In this document: positions 1 to 11,978 of the stretch, one piece after another
Layout: every line of letters begins with the position of its first letter
How positions within the stretch are numbered: position 1 is the stretch's first letter
NCBI GenBank assembly: GCA_037783415.1
Contig: JAZGTN010000017.1
Location: 2,238,501-2,302,500, forward strand
DNA from: Leptasterias polaris
Taxonomy: Eukaryota > Echinodermata > Asteroidea > Forcipulatida > Asteriidae
Direction: 5' to 3'
DNA length: 64,000 nt
Notes under the pieces: model-generated
Told to the model about the DNA's origin: nothing
The model's input: the letters and a program-made list of their open reading frames with translations, nothing else
The model's database searches: none
Made by a program: the position numbers and the translations under genes

Positions 1-72
1 GGCACGTTAAACCGGAGGTTGTTGGTTCAAATCCCGCTCTAGTCAAATGTTATTTGTTCAACCCCCCCAAAA
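1..72 (+). repeat. tRNA-like SINE fragment cut by the window edge
   Basis: The stretch has a Pol III B-box-like GGTTCAAATCCC preceded by an anticodon-arm-like segment with ACGTTAA. The same arrangement recurs, reversed, near 6300-6384 and 11775-11850. It is therefore a dispersed SINE head and not a working tRNA gene. It lies in an intron of the TRPV gene. Confidence 0.6.
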
Positions 73-216
73 TTAATTAAGTTACATAATTTGGTTTCAT
101 CTACCATTGACAAACATACCGATTTTGTATACAGATGATGCTGGCAGAGTTTTGTCCTGCACCTTCCTAACCAAATCAGAAATCACCGACCCTGATCATT
201 GACACCGCCTCTATAC

Positions 217-486
217 AGCAATCCTTCACCGATCTTGAACTCTTGGTGGCAGCAGATACCGCCATTATTGCGGTGTACCTGGGTGGTACTGCGCTGCCTA
301 GCGACTGGTATAAGGTTTGGGCTACACACGGCGATCATTTGATCAGTCGCGGGTTATTGGACTTTCACTTTGCAAATCGCTTAAACCCGTCGCTAGGCAG
401 CGCAGTACCACCCAGGTACCACCGCAATAATGGCGGTATCTGCTGCCACCAAGAGTTCAAGATCGGTGAAGGATTGCTGTGTAGGA
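217..486. repeat. Near-perfect foldback with ~90-bp arms
   Basis: Bases about 217-306 are the reverse complement of about 395-486, with very few mismatches and a spacer of about 88 bases. The arms contain GGTGGCAGCAGATACCGCC and its complement. No protein is apparent. It looks like a young MITE or other inverted-repeat element inside a TRPV intron. The spacer does not resemble anything I recognise. Confidence 0.75.
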
Positions 487-637
487 CGTGCACTGGCATA
501 GTCCAGCTTAGAATATCATGGCCTGTATAATGAGATGATCAGTGTGTACGATGTGGTTAAGACAATGGAAATATTAACATGATACGCCCGTAAAGAGCTT
601 CAAATTGAGTAATTATTATTATTCACTTTACATTTAG

Positions 638-3600
638 AGCACACCGGAAGCTCGGCCCTCTAGTGGTCATTATAGGTAAGATGTGCACCGGTGACCTGCT
701 ACGGTTCACCATCATTTACTGCATCTTCGTCTACATGTTTGTTGGAGGTGAGAAACTAAAGTCAATTTCTTGAGTTCTGTCTTTGCTAGAAAACTTTCGT
801 TTGAAGAAATTCAGTCTTGTTCTGACAAAAACCAGCTATAGGCTAGTCTCATATCATTTATCTATTCTGGGTGTGAAGCCGATGACTCTCAGAAAAGTGA
901 ACTTAATCACCATACTATACTAGCCTAGAACTTAATGGAAAGAAGACAAAGAAGGAAGTTTCGGAAAACCCACAGGGAATTATTCTAGGAAACACCCATG
1001 CAATCCGGTAGGGACAGAAAGGATCCACATAATGCCCCCGCGTGATTCGATCCGGAGTCCTAGAGGTGGAAGGCGAGGGAAATGCCACTATGCCATTCTA
1101 ACCACCCAATATCCCTAAATAAAAAAAATGAATTTGTCACGTTAGTAAACAGATAATAATGAAAACTATTTAATAAACTGTTCTATTTATTTTTTTTGCA
1201 ATTGCGAACATTAATGTTAGCCATGTTGATGTGAGGAAATAAGAATTAGAAAGTTTTAGCCAATGATTGATGTCCTTTTCTTGCAGTTTTCTATTATGGA
1301 TATCATGGTATATCTAATGTGAACCCAAATAGCAACAACTGTACTGGGATCCATGGTTACACTGACGTCAAGAGTGCTGCCGTCACCATGTTCCATATGA
1401 CTTTTGCAAAGTTTCGTGTGAGTTGTTGTTATGCTTAGTTATGCATCAAGTCCTAGCATCAACCCAGTTCCAATCAGCCACTACGCCGTAGATAGCCTTA
1501 GCCCCCCCGACTCGAAAACCACACCCCAGCCCCCTACACTAAAGTACAGTCCCCAGCACCAACCTCAACCCACCGTAGATTCAACCTCGTAATCAGTGTA
1601 GAATCCATCCCAGGATCCCCAGCCCAAATGTACTGCTCGCTCAAAGTTTTATTATTATTATTATTATTATTATTGGTTTATTAAAAACACTCCTTGCAGC
1701 CCAAAGGCTGAATTGCACAGTGATTGTACATGAATTAAAAAACATCAAAAATACAAGAAAATACAGAGCATACATGAAATAAAAAAACAAACTGTAAGAC
1801 AAAAACAACAGCAATACAACTGTAAAAGCCTTCGTTTGTGTAAAAATAAAAAATTACATAAACCCGAGTCCCAGCCTGAGCCACAACCCAAGCCGACATG
1901 CCTTAACCCCAACCGTCTAGGCTAGCCTACCCTATAGTTACAAGAAAGAACAAAGTACAAGAGACTATCATTAGCTATGATTATTTCAGGCGGAGTAAGT
2001 TTTACCTCTAAAAAGGATGACCCAAATGTTTTCTAACGTCCAGTCGGTTGTAGCCAATCCTTGGTGAGGCAGTTCACATCAATGTTATGAGACTGCATGT
2101 CGCTTATACATTTGAAAACGCTTTACATTTTGCATTGGGCATTGCAATTATGTTAATGTTTATTTTTAATAGGTGAGTGATCTTGACATGTCCCGGGCAC
2201 CTTGGCAGATCTACGTCGTCTTCGTCGTGTTCGCTCTATTGATCCCGGTCCTGCTGCTCAACATGCTTATCGCCAAAATGGCGCGAACGTTTGAGAAGAT
2301 CAAAGACCGTTCTCGGATGGAGTGGAAACGTCAGGTATTATATTCAACGGTGGCGTTGCTAATTCACACTAAGTGGTACATTTCGTGTGCGTCATGACGA
2401 CTATGGGCAGGTAGCAGAAAAGAAAAAAAAATGGGGAATTGTGACTTTGATGATACAAACATTGAATTTGACACACAGTCAGATTATGTCATAAGGAAGA
2501 TATCTGACAAGAACCATCGCAGAATTGAGTTTTGAAAATAATAAAGGTATAATAACAAGCTTTTTTTCAATTTTAAAATGGCTGCCATTACTAAAACAGT
2601 TATATTCTACCTCTATTTTTTGAGTGACAAAATCTGCAATAGCATTATAGCCAACTAGCTATCTCACGACATACTCTGAGTGTGTGCCAAGTTCCATGCT
2701 TGTATGAAAGGCACAGTCAATCGATCCCATTACCTACCTGATAGACTTGTTTACGAGATATTTGAAAAGTCTTTGAAATGTGTTTTATAATCGGCAGTGG
2801 GCAATGATAATCTTGAACATGGAGCGGTCCCTGAGTAGTGCGAGTCTGGCCAGGTACCAGAAGGCCTATTCTACCGAGGTGATGATGGGAAAGGCCCCGG
2901 CCGTGCGAGAGGTTCTCTCCCACCAGCCTCAGAGGACAACCCTGTCCTGGAAGGAGCAGATGAGGCAGACGTCCAGGCGACACTTCGGAAGCTTCAGATG
3001 GCAGAGAAGTCTGAGGTAGGTGGGTAGACAGGACACAAATAACATGATTGATACCGGTATAAACTCATGATCAGGTCGCTCAGGTTGGCGTAGTTGTTTC
3101 TTTCCTCACCTTCCACCTCTAGGACCCCGGTTCAAATCCCACCGGGGGTACCATGTGGATTTTGTTGTTCAGTCCCTAACTGATTGCGTTGGTTCCCTGG
3201 AGTCATGGGGTTCATCCCCTATCTAAAACTGAAACGTCCTTCCATGTATTGTTCTGTATGGAATTCTTGGCCATATAGTTTAGCGATTAAGTTCGTTTTT
3301 CTGAGAATCCCTATTCTTTATACTATCATAATTATTGAGAGTTTTCAGACTTAAAGGCACAGTACACGTTTGGTAATGACTCTGAAAATTAATGGCAATA
3401 AATACTTACTTGGTAAGAAGTACAGCAGCTTTGAGTAGTATAATGAATTTTGAGAAACTTTTATTTTCGAAGTACTACGGTTATGGAAAAATGTATCACT
3501 TTTTATTCCCCAAAATTTGAATCTGAGAAGCGTTTCTGTCAGAAACGCTTCTCAGACTGTGTATTCCTATGGGGAATATTCTTCCTGCGTGGAAATGTTC

Positions 3601-4450
3601 GCCCCGGTTTTTCGGTGGTATCTCAAAAACGCGACCACCTTTTGAAGTGAAATTTTCACAGGTTAGTTTTATTGTATGTACCTACATTTATATAGGATTA
3701 ACACAATCAGTAGGCTCCAATTACCAAACGTATACAGCACCTTTAAACGTTTATACTACTGCTCCTTTCTTTGCCTTTAAGAACTGAGTAAGAACATGAC
3801 AAAGTTGAGACAGATAATTTGGTTTTTCCAGTCGAGATTAAAATAACTAGTTCTCTCATGCCCCACCCACACAGGGAGGAGTACCTAAGCCATGACGAGG
3901 CAGAGAGAGGTGAGAGTACCCCAGTGGTTCAGCTGGCTACCCCTGAGAACGTTGATGACGAAGATGACGTCAAGAACGATCGACTCTGTCGAGCCCTCCT
4001 GGTCGTCAAAACACTACCGAAGGGAAAAGCCAGGGTCAGGAATGTCTGCACGAGATGGAAGGTAAGAGGTGGCGGGAGAAGTTTTGAAAACGTCCCCGCA
4101 GATAATTGTTTGTTTTAACAAATAAATAAATATTAGCATTATTTAGGTACTGAAAGCATCTGTTTTTCGGGATGAAACATAAATATACGAGAACAAGGCA
4201 AAGGGAACTCATTGTGACGTCATTATGACGCCATTGCGACTACTATACCATTTCTACTCAGCACATTTTGTTTGTGAGCTTCGCAAATAACATATAAACA
4301 TAATAATATATGGTTACGGCTTTATATTGCTATTACTGGAAACTCAAAACTCCAAGAAATTTGTGTAAAAAGGGTATAACATTTTGTTTGTATTTGTTTT
4401 GTCCGGTACAGGAAGCTGGTGAACGCGCACTCGTCGCCAAGCTAACTTAA
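638..4450 (+). CDS. TRPV-family cation channel, 3' exons (partial gene)
   Basis: Six exons join in frame with GT-AG borders: 638-747, 1287-1417, 2173-2334, 2798-3015, 3875-4061 and 4412-4450 (TAA stop). The first encodes the S4-S5 linker and S5 (KLGPLVVIIGKM, then GDLLRFTIIYCIFVYMFVG). The second is a pore region with one CTG-type glycosylation site (NNCTG). The third is S6 (VLLLNMLIAKMARTFEKI) followed by EWKRQ, and the fourth opens WAMIILNMERSL. This order is typical of TRPV channels of the Nanchung/Inactive type: S6 with LLNMLIA, then a Trp-Gln-Trp helix and an ERSL motif. The tail is acidic, then basic. Ankyrin repeats and S1-S4 must lie upstream of the window. The pore reads MTFAKF where relatives usually have a Gly-Asp pair. 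TRPV assignment is confident; the subfamily is inferred. Confidence 0.8.
1647..1860. repeat. ATT microsatellite followed by a retroelement-like 3' tail
   Basis: An (ATT)n run at about 1650-1675 leads into GGTTTATTAAAAACACTCC and an A-rich stretch. Similar A-rich tails with gene-poor sequence occur near 37210-37330 and 49676-49860. It is probably the 3' end of a decayed LINE or SINE lying in a TRPV intron. Confidence 0.35.
3351..3747 (+). mobile_element. MITE, AAAGGCACTG family, diverged copy
   Basis: It begins TTAAAGGCACAGTACACGTT and ends with the reverse-complement pattern ACGTATACAGCACCTTTAA. The terminal inverted repeats and ~370-400 bp length match copies at 11979, 40068, 45358 and 52954. 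An internal foldback, TTTCTGTCAGAAACGCTTCT, lies near 3533. It sits in a TRPV intron. TTAA at both ends suggests a TTAA-type target site, though this is not proven. Confidence 0.75.
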
Positions 4451-4554
4451 TCTGATAACCCTTGATGTACAAAAATGATATTGGAAGCTATGTGCATGGT
4501 GGAACAAATGATATTTACTTGCGGGACATCTATAAAGATCTCTCCTAAGTAGTG

Positions 4555-4640
4555 GTGGCTCTGAGAAGAGCCGGTTTGCATGGACTTGACGTTTCGACCA
4601 GTATACTCTCGTGTCATCTGCTGGAGAAACATGTTGAAAT
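4555..4640 (-). repeat. Dispersed hairpin repeat (GACGTTTCGA family)
   Basis: The sequence GTGGCTCTGAGAAGAGCCGG followed by GACGTTTCGACCAGTATACT resembles a second copy at 46487-46570 (GTTCTGAAAAGAACCGG, then ACGTTTCGATCAGTATGCTC). Both can fold into two small hairpins. It is a repeat family shared within the window; the parent element is not recognised. Confidence 0.5.
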
Positions 4641-5308
4641 ATTTCAGTAAATCCAGGAATTTTACCATAGAAGGGTACCCCCCTACCCCCCCCCCCCCAA
4701 AATAAAATAAAATAAAAAACACTCTAAACATTCCTGGGTCAGAATGAACCCGGATCCGAACCGTGGGGCCTGACCTGTTTTTGGATAAACGTGACCCATA
4801 ATTAATTTGTGAAACTATTCAAGCCAAATTTTGTTTACCTTTCCTCATGTAACCAACTGACTTGGAATTACCCAGTCAATTGATTACTTAGTTATTTTAA
4901 TTCAAGTAAAGCATTCCTTTCTTTATACGTGCGGAGGAGCTATACTGCATTGGCAACGCTAACTAAAAATCATTCCTGCACAAGAAGCGACAGCTAGGCC
5001 ATACGGGGTAGTTACTGTATCTTGTCGTCCCGTTCCGACCCCTGTGGGTCAAAGATAACTCTACAGTGTTTAACAGAGTAATTGCTGGAGATTACGATTC
5101 CGAAAGTTCTCCACAAAAACGCCAGTCAAATTTGAGAAATTATCGACCAAACATTGCACTAGATAATCGACAGCGATCGAACACTGTTTACGGTTGTGAT
5201 ACGTCGGCTCGTTACATTTTATTTGAAATACCTGCGCACAGACACCATGTGATCTAAATTCGCCAATCACATCCTAGGTCACACGTCATGTGACACCCCA
5301 AAACAAAC

Positions 5309-5425
5309 ATGGCGGCGCCCATGCCTCGCTCGGGTGAGAAAGACTCCGTGATAAATCCGAAGTGTTTTGTTCACCTAAAATCTGTCAAAGCTGAGAAAGC
5401 ACAATATATTTTCAGGGAAGAGTAA
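5309..5425 (+). CDS. Possible first coding exon of an unidentified gene
   Basis: ATGGCGGCGCCC starts a 38-codon reading frame (MAAPMPRSGEKDSVINPK...) in the only CpG-rich patch of the neighbourhood. A donor-like GTAAAA occurs just before the in-frame TAA, near 5422, and another GTGAGA follows the ninth codon. The ATGGCGGC context resembles a YY1-type site or a housekeeping start. I could not find a matching second exon downstream, so this may be a real 5' exon, a decayed one, or chance. Confidence 0.22.
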   Translation: MAAPMPRSGEKDSVINPKCFVHLKSVKAEKAQYIFREE

Positions 5426-6254
5426 AATCATGCATGAGGCCGTGTTCAAGCGCGTCGTCATGAGATGTGTGTGAGATCACGAAAAACACAGCATCTTTTG
5501 ATAGTAGGCCCCGTACTCGATATGGGCCTATACAGCATACAGTGCATAAGGACCTCATGCACTAATTTTTATTAGACAACAAGGACATGCAAAGAAAATA
5601 GGACCGTAACGCAGTTAAAATGTTCAATGTAAATGAATGTTAAATAAATAATAAATGTTTGTAAATTATAAAAAATGTAGCTTCTCCCCGTGTCGAGTGA
5701 GAATCATGTATTAAGGCAAGCTTGAAGAAATGAGGCGTCATCATAGGGCCTATATTATACAGTTCTAAAGAGGGTGGGGGATACAAAAACAATTGTTAGG
5801 GGCAGGCCTGTAAAAGAAATTATTCTTCTAACCCTTTTTTTTTTGGGGGGGGCCGATTTTTTTAATTTTTTTATTTATCTATTTTATTTTATTGTTATCT
5901 TTATTTATCCTATTAATATTATTATTATTATTTTTTTTTTGGGGGGCGAATATGAAAGAAAAGGACATCGGCACGTTATAAATTAGCGGCGCCCGTCGCT
6001 CAGTGACGAGGGAGGGGGTGGGGGCGCTGGATTTTTTTTTTTTTTGATAATGAAGGCCCATGGAAGGCCCAATTCCAGCCAATTTTGTAAATTTGTTAGT
6101 TTTTGTTTGGGTTTTTTGAGGGCACCATTTGTTTACATTTTGTGTGGACTTTTTCTTCCTTTTTTGATCTTGGTGGGTTTTTAAATTATTTATTTATACC
6201 TTTTTGCTTTTTTATTTATTTATTTATTTTTTTATCAAATGATAAACCATAAGG
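5426..6254. other. No gene seen; low-complexity T/G runs
   Basis: The stretch holds poly-T and poly-G tracts (about 5838-5854, 5931-5946, 6030-6045) and TTTA-rich sequence. I see no coding exon, and short frames here are composed of homopolymer translations. Confidence 0.5.
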
Positions 6255-6500
6255 GAAACTGACTGGGTAAATTTTAAACGAGTTTGGGTTGAACAAAACA
6301 AATGTACTAGCTAGAGTGGAATTTGAACCAACGACCTCCGGATTAACGTACCGGCGCTCTATCAACTGAGCTATCTAGACCTATGTTGGCCGTCTCCCTA
6401 TTTTTGTCAATAATTATCCTTGTTGGGGGTTACCAGTCAGAAGCTATTCAAAAAGTGTAGCCAGGGATCACATCCAAGTACGATACAACCTGGGAAGCCG
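6255..6500 (-). repeat. tRNA-derived SINE
   Basis: On the minus strand, TAGATAGCTCAGTTGATAGA (A box) is followed by a CCGG...CCGG arm and GGTTCAAATTCC (B box), then a body about 150 bases long. A second full-length copy in the same orientation lies at 11755-11975. The best-fitting anticodon loop reads GTT (Asn-like), but the loop lacks the usual T33. It is a retroposon and not a tRNA gene. Confidence 0.7.
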
Positions 6501-8440
6501 CAGCCAGATATTGAATTCACCACAAGGGAATTTGACTGGGTAAATTTTTTATGATTTTGGGATGAACAAAGAAAATTATACTATGAGCGGCTCACCCCCT
6601 AGTTACGGGCCTGGCAAGGGAAAATCCACAAGAAAGGGGTGTGTGTGGGAGGGGGGCGGCGGAAAGGAGGGAGGATCATGAGAAAAAAGGAGACGGTGTG
6701 CCTATAGGCACTTTCCTGCCCATTAATCTTTAACGAATTAGCGAGTGTTCCGGCGAGAGACATCGACAGAAAAATGATCAGAAAAGCGTTGAAAACCATC
6801 CTATGGATGTTGTTTTCAGTGGGAGACATGTTTGCATGCACCCTCACAGAAAAGGGGGTTATAAGTGGTAAAGGGGAATGTTTTAACTTAATAAAACAAA
6901 CATTTCCCCCCTTTTTTAAATATTTTTTTATTTTAATTTGTTATAGTTTACCTTAGGCCTTATGATATTTCTTTTGCAATAACAGTGATAGGTGTTTTAG
7001 GGGAAAAGTATCCTATTAATTAGAAATCTAAGGTCAAAAGAATAAGACAAAAAATTGTTAGTTCCTTAATTTTGTTGACAATGATTGGAGGGACTCATCA
7101 TTCCATCCTTGTTGTTCAATGACTAGCCTATACATTTTTTAAACTAAGCTCTTTATTCTTGGCACAAAACTTTGATGGCTAACCATTCAGTGATGTTAAA
7201 AAGACACGATAGTCTAGTTTTTGAGAAATAGGCCTACAGTTTTAAACATGGCCTAAACCACACAATTGATGTTGTTGGACGCGACGCAATTTGTTTATTA
7301 ATTTTTTTTTTTTATAATAAAGGATAGGCCTATAGGCCTATAATATGTTTTACGGCCCACACACACGGGGGGAATCGATACGGCGCGCTGCCCATGGTCA
7401 ATACCGTGTCTCAGCCGCGCAATTTGATTTGTGTGTGTCGGAAGACTTCAGTTCGCACATTGCGCGCGCGCATTTTCACAGATTGCGCCCAACAACGTTT
7501 TTAGCAAACTTATTTTTTGGAGAACTTTTAGTATAGTGTTTAGTATGTCTACAACTCACAAAATATACCTTCAAAAAGTAGACCCACGGGGGTCGGAACG
7601 GAAATCATTTTCCAGGCATCTTTTCGTTTACACCGTACGGCCTAAGCGGCAAGACACTGTTTTGAGTCCTTCGTTCTTTCTGTTATTTTGGTTAGCACGT
7701 AATTCTACCCGAGACTTACCAACATCATTCCAAGTCCCAGTAAGTTGCAATTTATTATTTAAATATGGGCATTACTTGTTATTTGATAATTGTAAAACTT
7801 GTTGTGAGTGCAGTGTTATTTATTAATGGTTTAAACGTAATTAATTTTCAGCTGGTACCCATTGATTCGATGTCCGAAGGCTAACCCTCTGGTTTTACCG
7901 GAGTAGATAAACATAACTTGTTAAGGTACGAGTAATAGTCATTGTGTTTTCTGTAAAACGTTTAATATAAAATTATCTTCAGTTATGCACTGTTACAACT
8001 GTGTTGATTTAATTGTATGAGACGAACGATATGTTCGTTTTCAACTGCATGTTCCGAAGGACCATTTCATTTAATCAAAATGCGTTTTTGGAAGAAGAGA
8101 GAGAGTATTTGTATTGTATAATGTACTAATAATTCCCTTATTTATTTATCCATTCCCTTCAGTGCGAATGGGACAACACCATTCCTCATTATTTTTGCGG
8201 TAGCCTTATAGCTTTATATAGCAGTATAGCCTTATAACCTTATAAAAAAACCTTTCTAGTTTTGCTTGCTATACTTGCCTTTAATTTGTTTGCCCGTACA
8301 ATTATACGTTGAGACCATTTTTGTATATTTTTGATAGTTTTGAGAGTTTTTCCAATATGTAATAATAAATCACTGTTCAACTACATCTGGAAGTTTCACG
8401 ATCCTGTAAATTATTGTTGTGTTCCTTTCCACTTGGTTAC
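6501..8440. other. No recognised gene
   Basis: Only short unrelated open frames occur. A locally GC-rich patch at 7355-7500 contains GCGCGC runs, and AGACCCACGGGGGTCGGAAC near 7579 is partly complementary to a GTCCCGTTCCGACCCCTGTG segment at 5027. No protein similarity was recognised. Confidence 0.4.
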
Positions 8441-8441
8441 A

Positions 8442-8641
8442 CTCATTAAATGACCGTTGCTAATAATTTTGTGAACTATTTTTGAACTGATTTTTTCACA
8501 GGTTAGTTTTATTGTATGTACCTAAATTTATATAGGATTAACACAATCACGTTTATCCAAAAATTTGTAAATTTTTTTTTTTACCTTTCCTCATTAAATG
8601 ACCGTTGCTAATAATTTTGTGAACTATTTTTGAACTGATTT
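8442..8641. repeat. 53-bp direct repeats flanking a MITE fragment
   Basis: The segment CTCATTAAATGACCGTTGCT and the following ~33 bases occur at 8442-8494 and again at 8589-8641. Between them lies a piece matching the internal part of the MITE at 3351-3747 (CACAGGTTAGTTTTATTGTA). The arrangement suggests a local duplication around an inserted fragment. Confidence 0.6.
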
Positions 8642-8799
8642 ATTTTCAATTTTTGTTTACCTTGCTTATGAAAGCTGAAGCTCCATCTTGCAGAACTCTG
8701 GGAACACATAAACTCAAGGTGTGCATCCATTGAAAAAATTGTAAAAATCAATTTGAAAATCTGTTTCATCCTCGTATAATTGATGACAAGTAGTTTTAC

Positions 8800-9015
8800 A
8801 GAGATATCTCCGCTTTTAAAGACTGGATGGATGTATTTCTAAAAGAGATAATGTCTACTCTAAATGAAGTATATATAATGTTTCTAAAATGTATAGGCCG
8901 TCTTTAAAGTATCTCCAATTCCAAAAGAGTATCTCTATTTCTGAAAGAGCTTTCTCTAATTCTAAAAGAGGTCTCTCAATTTCTGAAAGAATAATTTATA
9001 TCTTTTTCTTAAAGG
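8800..9015. repeat. Short palindromic AAAGAG/CTCTTT-like array
   Basis: Irregular repeats of TTCTAAAAGAG and TCTCTAATTCTAAAAGAGG alternate for about 200 bp. The style resembles the palindrome arrays found near the ends of the larger elements at 23-30 kb, but the motif differs. No inverted termini were found. Confidence 0.4.
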
Positions 9016-11325
9016 GATAAAAGAATAACCTTTATTAACAACAAAGACAATCAGAAAGCATTGTATGCTCGAAATAGAGATAACGTCTATTACTGGGTTA
9101 AATAATGTTCAGCTTTTGCGGTCCATATTTCCAAACATGATCTGGGTTCTGCTGGGGTGTCTCAAATATATATGTTTTTGCTTGTAATGATTCCAATGGG
9201 GTGACTCTTGGCAAACTTAGGCGGGTTTGCCTCCTCTGATTTCCCCGTTGTTGTCTTATTTAGTTTATTGATAAAATTTACCAAAATAATTTCATTCAAA
9301 ATTTGATGTTTAGTCATGAAACTATTGATAAAAAATAAATTGAGCTGGCAATTCATCAGTAAATTCACCTCGATTCAAACGTGTGAATGTAGAAAGTGAA
9401 GTCAGTTATTCCTACTTTCGAAGTCATTTACTTACATTATGCTAGGTAAAAAGATTGGCTGATTTTACCCGAATGTTTAGATTAAATTGCAAATAGCTAT
9501 TATACCGTATCTTTATAGATTCGAAAAGCTACCATTTAAGGTAGGCCTACTACACAAGCAAATCTGCAAACGATAACAAATAGTTTAAAAACTAAAAAGG
9601 AATTATTGACAAGATCCCATCACTATCTCAGCCGATTATGGCAGCAATTTTGAAAACCTTGAAAATTGCTCACTATTCTACCTACATTTTTTCAAAGGAC
9701 AAATTTCCATGCATGTAACATCGATGAACAATGCCCCCATTTGTCCCCAATGTTGAACGAGACAGTGCCTTCAAACCATTTCAATCAGAGAGAACTTTGA
9801 CAGAACAAAATATTCCCAGCTATATAATGCAGTCACTATTGGGGAAACTGTGCAAGAATCAATTCACATGTTTAATCCATATTCAGGTCTGTGTAATGGC
9901 CTTTGTTCTACAAAAATTACATGATGAAACCGGTCACATCAAGATGTCAAAAAAAAATAAAAATGGTTTTGGTTCATTTGTGCATAAATGAAAGACAACA
10001 GGCCCTGTTACATTATAGCACCATAAAGCATTTTAATATTCAACACAATACATCCATTTGCATCCTATACATGTACAATTATGTATAATAATATTCAGTG
10101 TAAAAAGCAATATTTATAGGATTTTGATACACTAAAAGCAATGCTTTCAATAATATTTGTGCAAGAGTTTCTAATACTTATTGCACAGTGGTGAATGTAC
10201 CAATCGATACATGGTTTTCTGTCCGCTTCCAAGCCAAGTCTGATATAGTTTGCTCTTGAATACAATTGAAAACGGGTTCTAGTGACCACTTAAGAAATTG
10301 GATTTTTCAATACTGAATTCTGGAATTAGTTGATTTCGTCAACACTCCAATACAGGGGTAAATTGCCTTTGATTTTTTTTTTAATGAAATGAATATCGTT
10401 GGAAAGAATTGTTTTAAAGTAGAATTTAATTATTCACATAAATATCCCTAGAAATTGTAAGTTTTGTTTAATTTCATGACAGAACACGGTCCACTATTTT
10501 GTTGAACCAGCTTTTTGACTCCACAAAATGGCGCACCGTACGTTCGCTTGTTGTATTTCAAGAAGCAAACTTATGTTTCTTTACCACTACTCCCTTATTA
10601 CAACACACTGTAGGTGTTTTTTATGAATGAACAACTCTTTAAAAAGGATAAGGAGCAATTCAAAACCGCAACACTTTGAGAGATTTGAAGGCAATGTGCA
10701 CTTGATTGATACTTCATGCGAATTCGAAATCATGACGCCACAAGCACAAATTCGCAACGAAAAAATTCGCTCAAGTTGAAATGTGGGCGAAACATTCGTT
10801 GCGTTGTCACGTCCCAATTCGCTTGCAGTATGAACCGGGTTCGAGTCAAAACCTCCCAGACACAACGCAGGATGTTTGTAATGGTAATTATGTACGATCT
10901 CGTCTCTATCAATTTCCTTCGAAAATTATTAATTGACCCAACATAATGTACCAATTAAAACTTAAGATTGCAATTGTCTTTGGTTGGCTTGCACTCTGCA
11001 AATAACACACTAGGGAAGATTAATCTGGCCAGGCTTTGGTTTCGTAGTCTTTTTAAAACCGATTTTCGCCCTGTGGGGTTCGTATACCGAAAGTAAGTAG
11101 AGGGCAAATTGCATCCAATAACAGACAACTAGCCAAAGGACTGGTTTTACAAGTCTATCATGGACCATCACACTGAGGCAGAATGCCCACACCCACAGTA
11201 CAAGCTGACAAATAATGTGCTTCTTGCATATAATATGTTTGTTCTCGCTCTCCAAAGCTCCGATGAGCATTTAACACTTTTCCCTGGACTTCAGCTCACA
11301 CACAACAATAACCCACAAGCACAAG
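9016..11325. other. No recognised gene
   Basis: AT-rich sequence with only short, unsupported reading frames on both strands. Nothing resembling an exon with a recognisable protein was seen. Confidence 0.4.
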
Positions 11326-11440
11326 CGCCATCTATATACCGCAATGCATCTTGGGAAACTGAGTACAGTTAAAAATTGAAACCAAGCTGCCAAGATGGCC
11401 GCTATGCTGTAGTTTATATGTAACTATGCAAGGTTTTGTG
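11326..11440 (+). repeat. Dispersed repeat shared with 62365-62480
   Basis: ATGCATCTTGGGAAACTGAG and the following GTACAGTTAAAA are matched near 62383 (ATGCATTTTGGGAAACTGAG, GTACAGCTAAAA). Similarity continues through CCAAGATGGCC versus CCATGATGAT and TGTAACTATG versus CGTAACTATA. The family is unknown. Confidence 0.55.
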
Positions 11441-11754
11441 GTTGTGTACCGCAATGCTTCAAAATCAGCGCACCATGATGGTTACCAGTGTTAACTTTGA
11501 CTCAGATTTCCCTTAGAATCCTTTGAACGCTGATCATGCGCATTGGGAAATGCAAATGGGCTTTTCACTTTTCTTTATATTTGACAATCCTATAACATCA
11601 GAGTCTTGTTCAATATAAACCCTCTCTTATTGTTTAGGATGAGATCTCTTACACAAGAATACAACCTTTCTATGGATAAAGGATAATGGCACTTATACAG
11701 ACATCAAGTTTTTGTTGACACTGATGGTGATCCTCAACATTTTCAAATAATTTT

Positions 11755-11975
11755 AGGTTGAACAAAGAAAAATTTGCTAACAGCGGGACTTGAACCTGTG
11801 ACCTCCGGATTAACGTGCCGGCGTTCTACTGACTAAGCTATCTAGCCCTAATGTTGGTGGTCTCCTTATTTTGTCAAGATCTTTGTTCGAGCTGCAAGTC
11901 AAAAGCCACTCAACCTGTAACTGTCTTAAAGTCAGGGATCACACCCAAGTTTATGATACAACCTGGAAGCTGCAC
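11755..11975 (-). repeat. tRNA-derived SINE, second copy
   Basis: This has the same head and body as 6255-6500: a minus-strand A box, GGTTCAAGTCCC as B box, then the GTCTCCTTATTTTGTCAA and GTCAGGGATCACA segments. It directly abuts the MITE at 11979. Confidence 0.7.
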
Positions 11976-11978
11976 ACC

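Noticed and set aside
243..530. 95-codon frame
   Set aside because: It runs through both arms of a foldback element, so its open frame follows from the palindrome.
7431..7826. 131-codon plus-strand frame
   Set aside because: No recognisable motif. It spans a GC-rich to AT-rich transition with unrelated composition.
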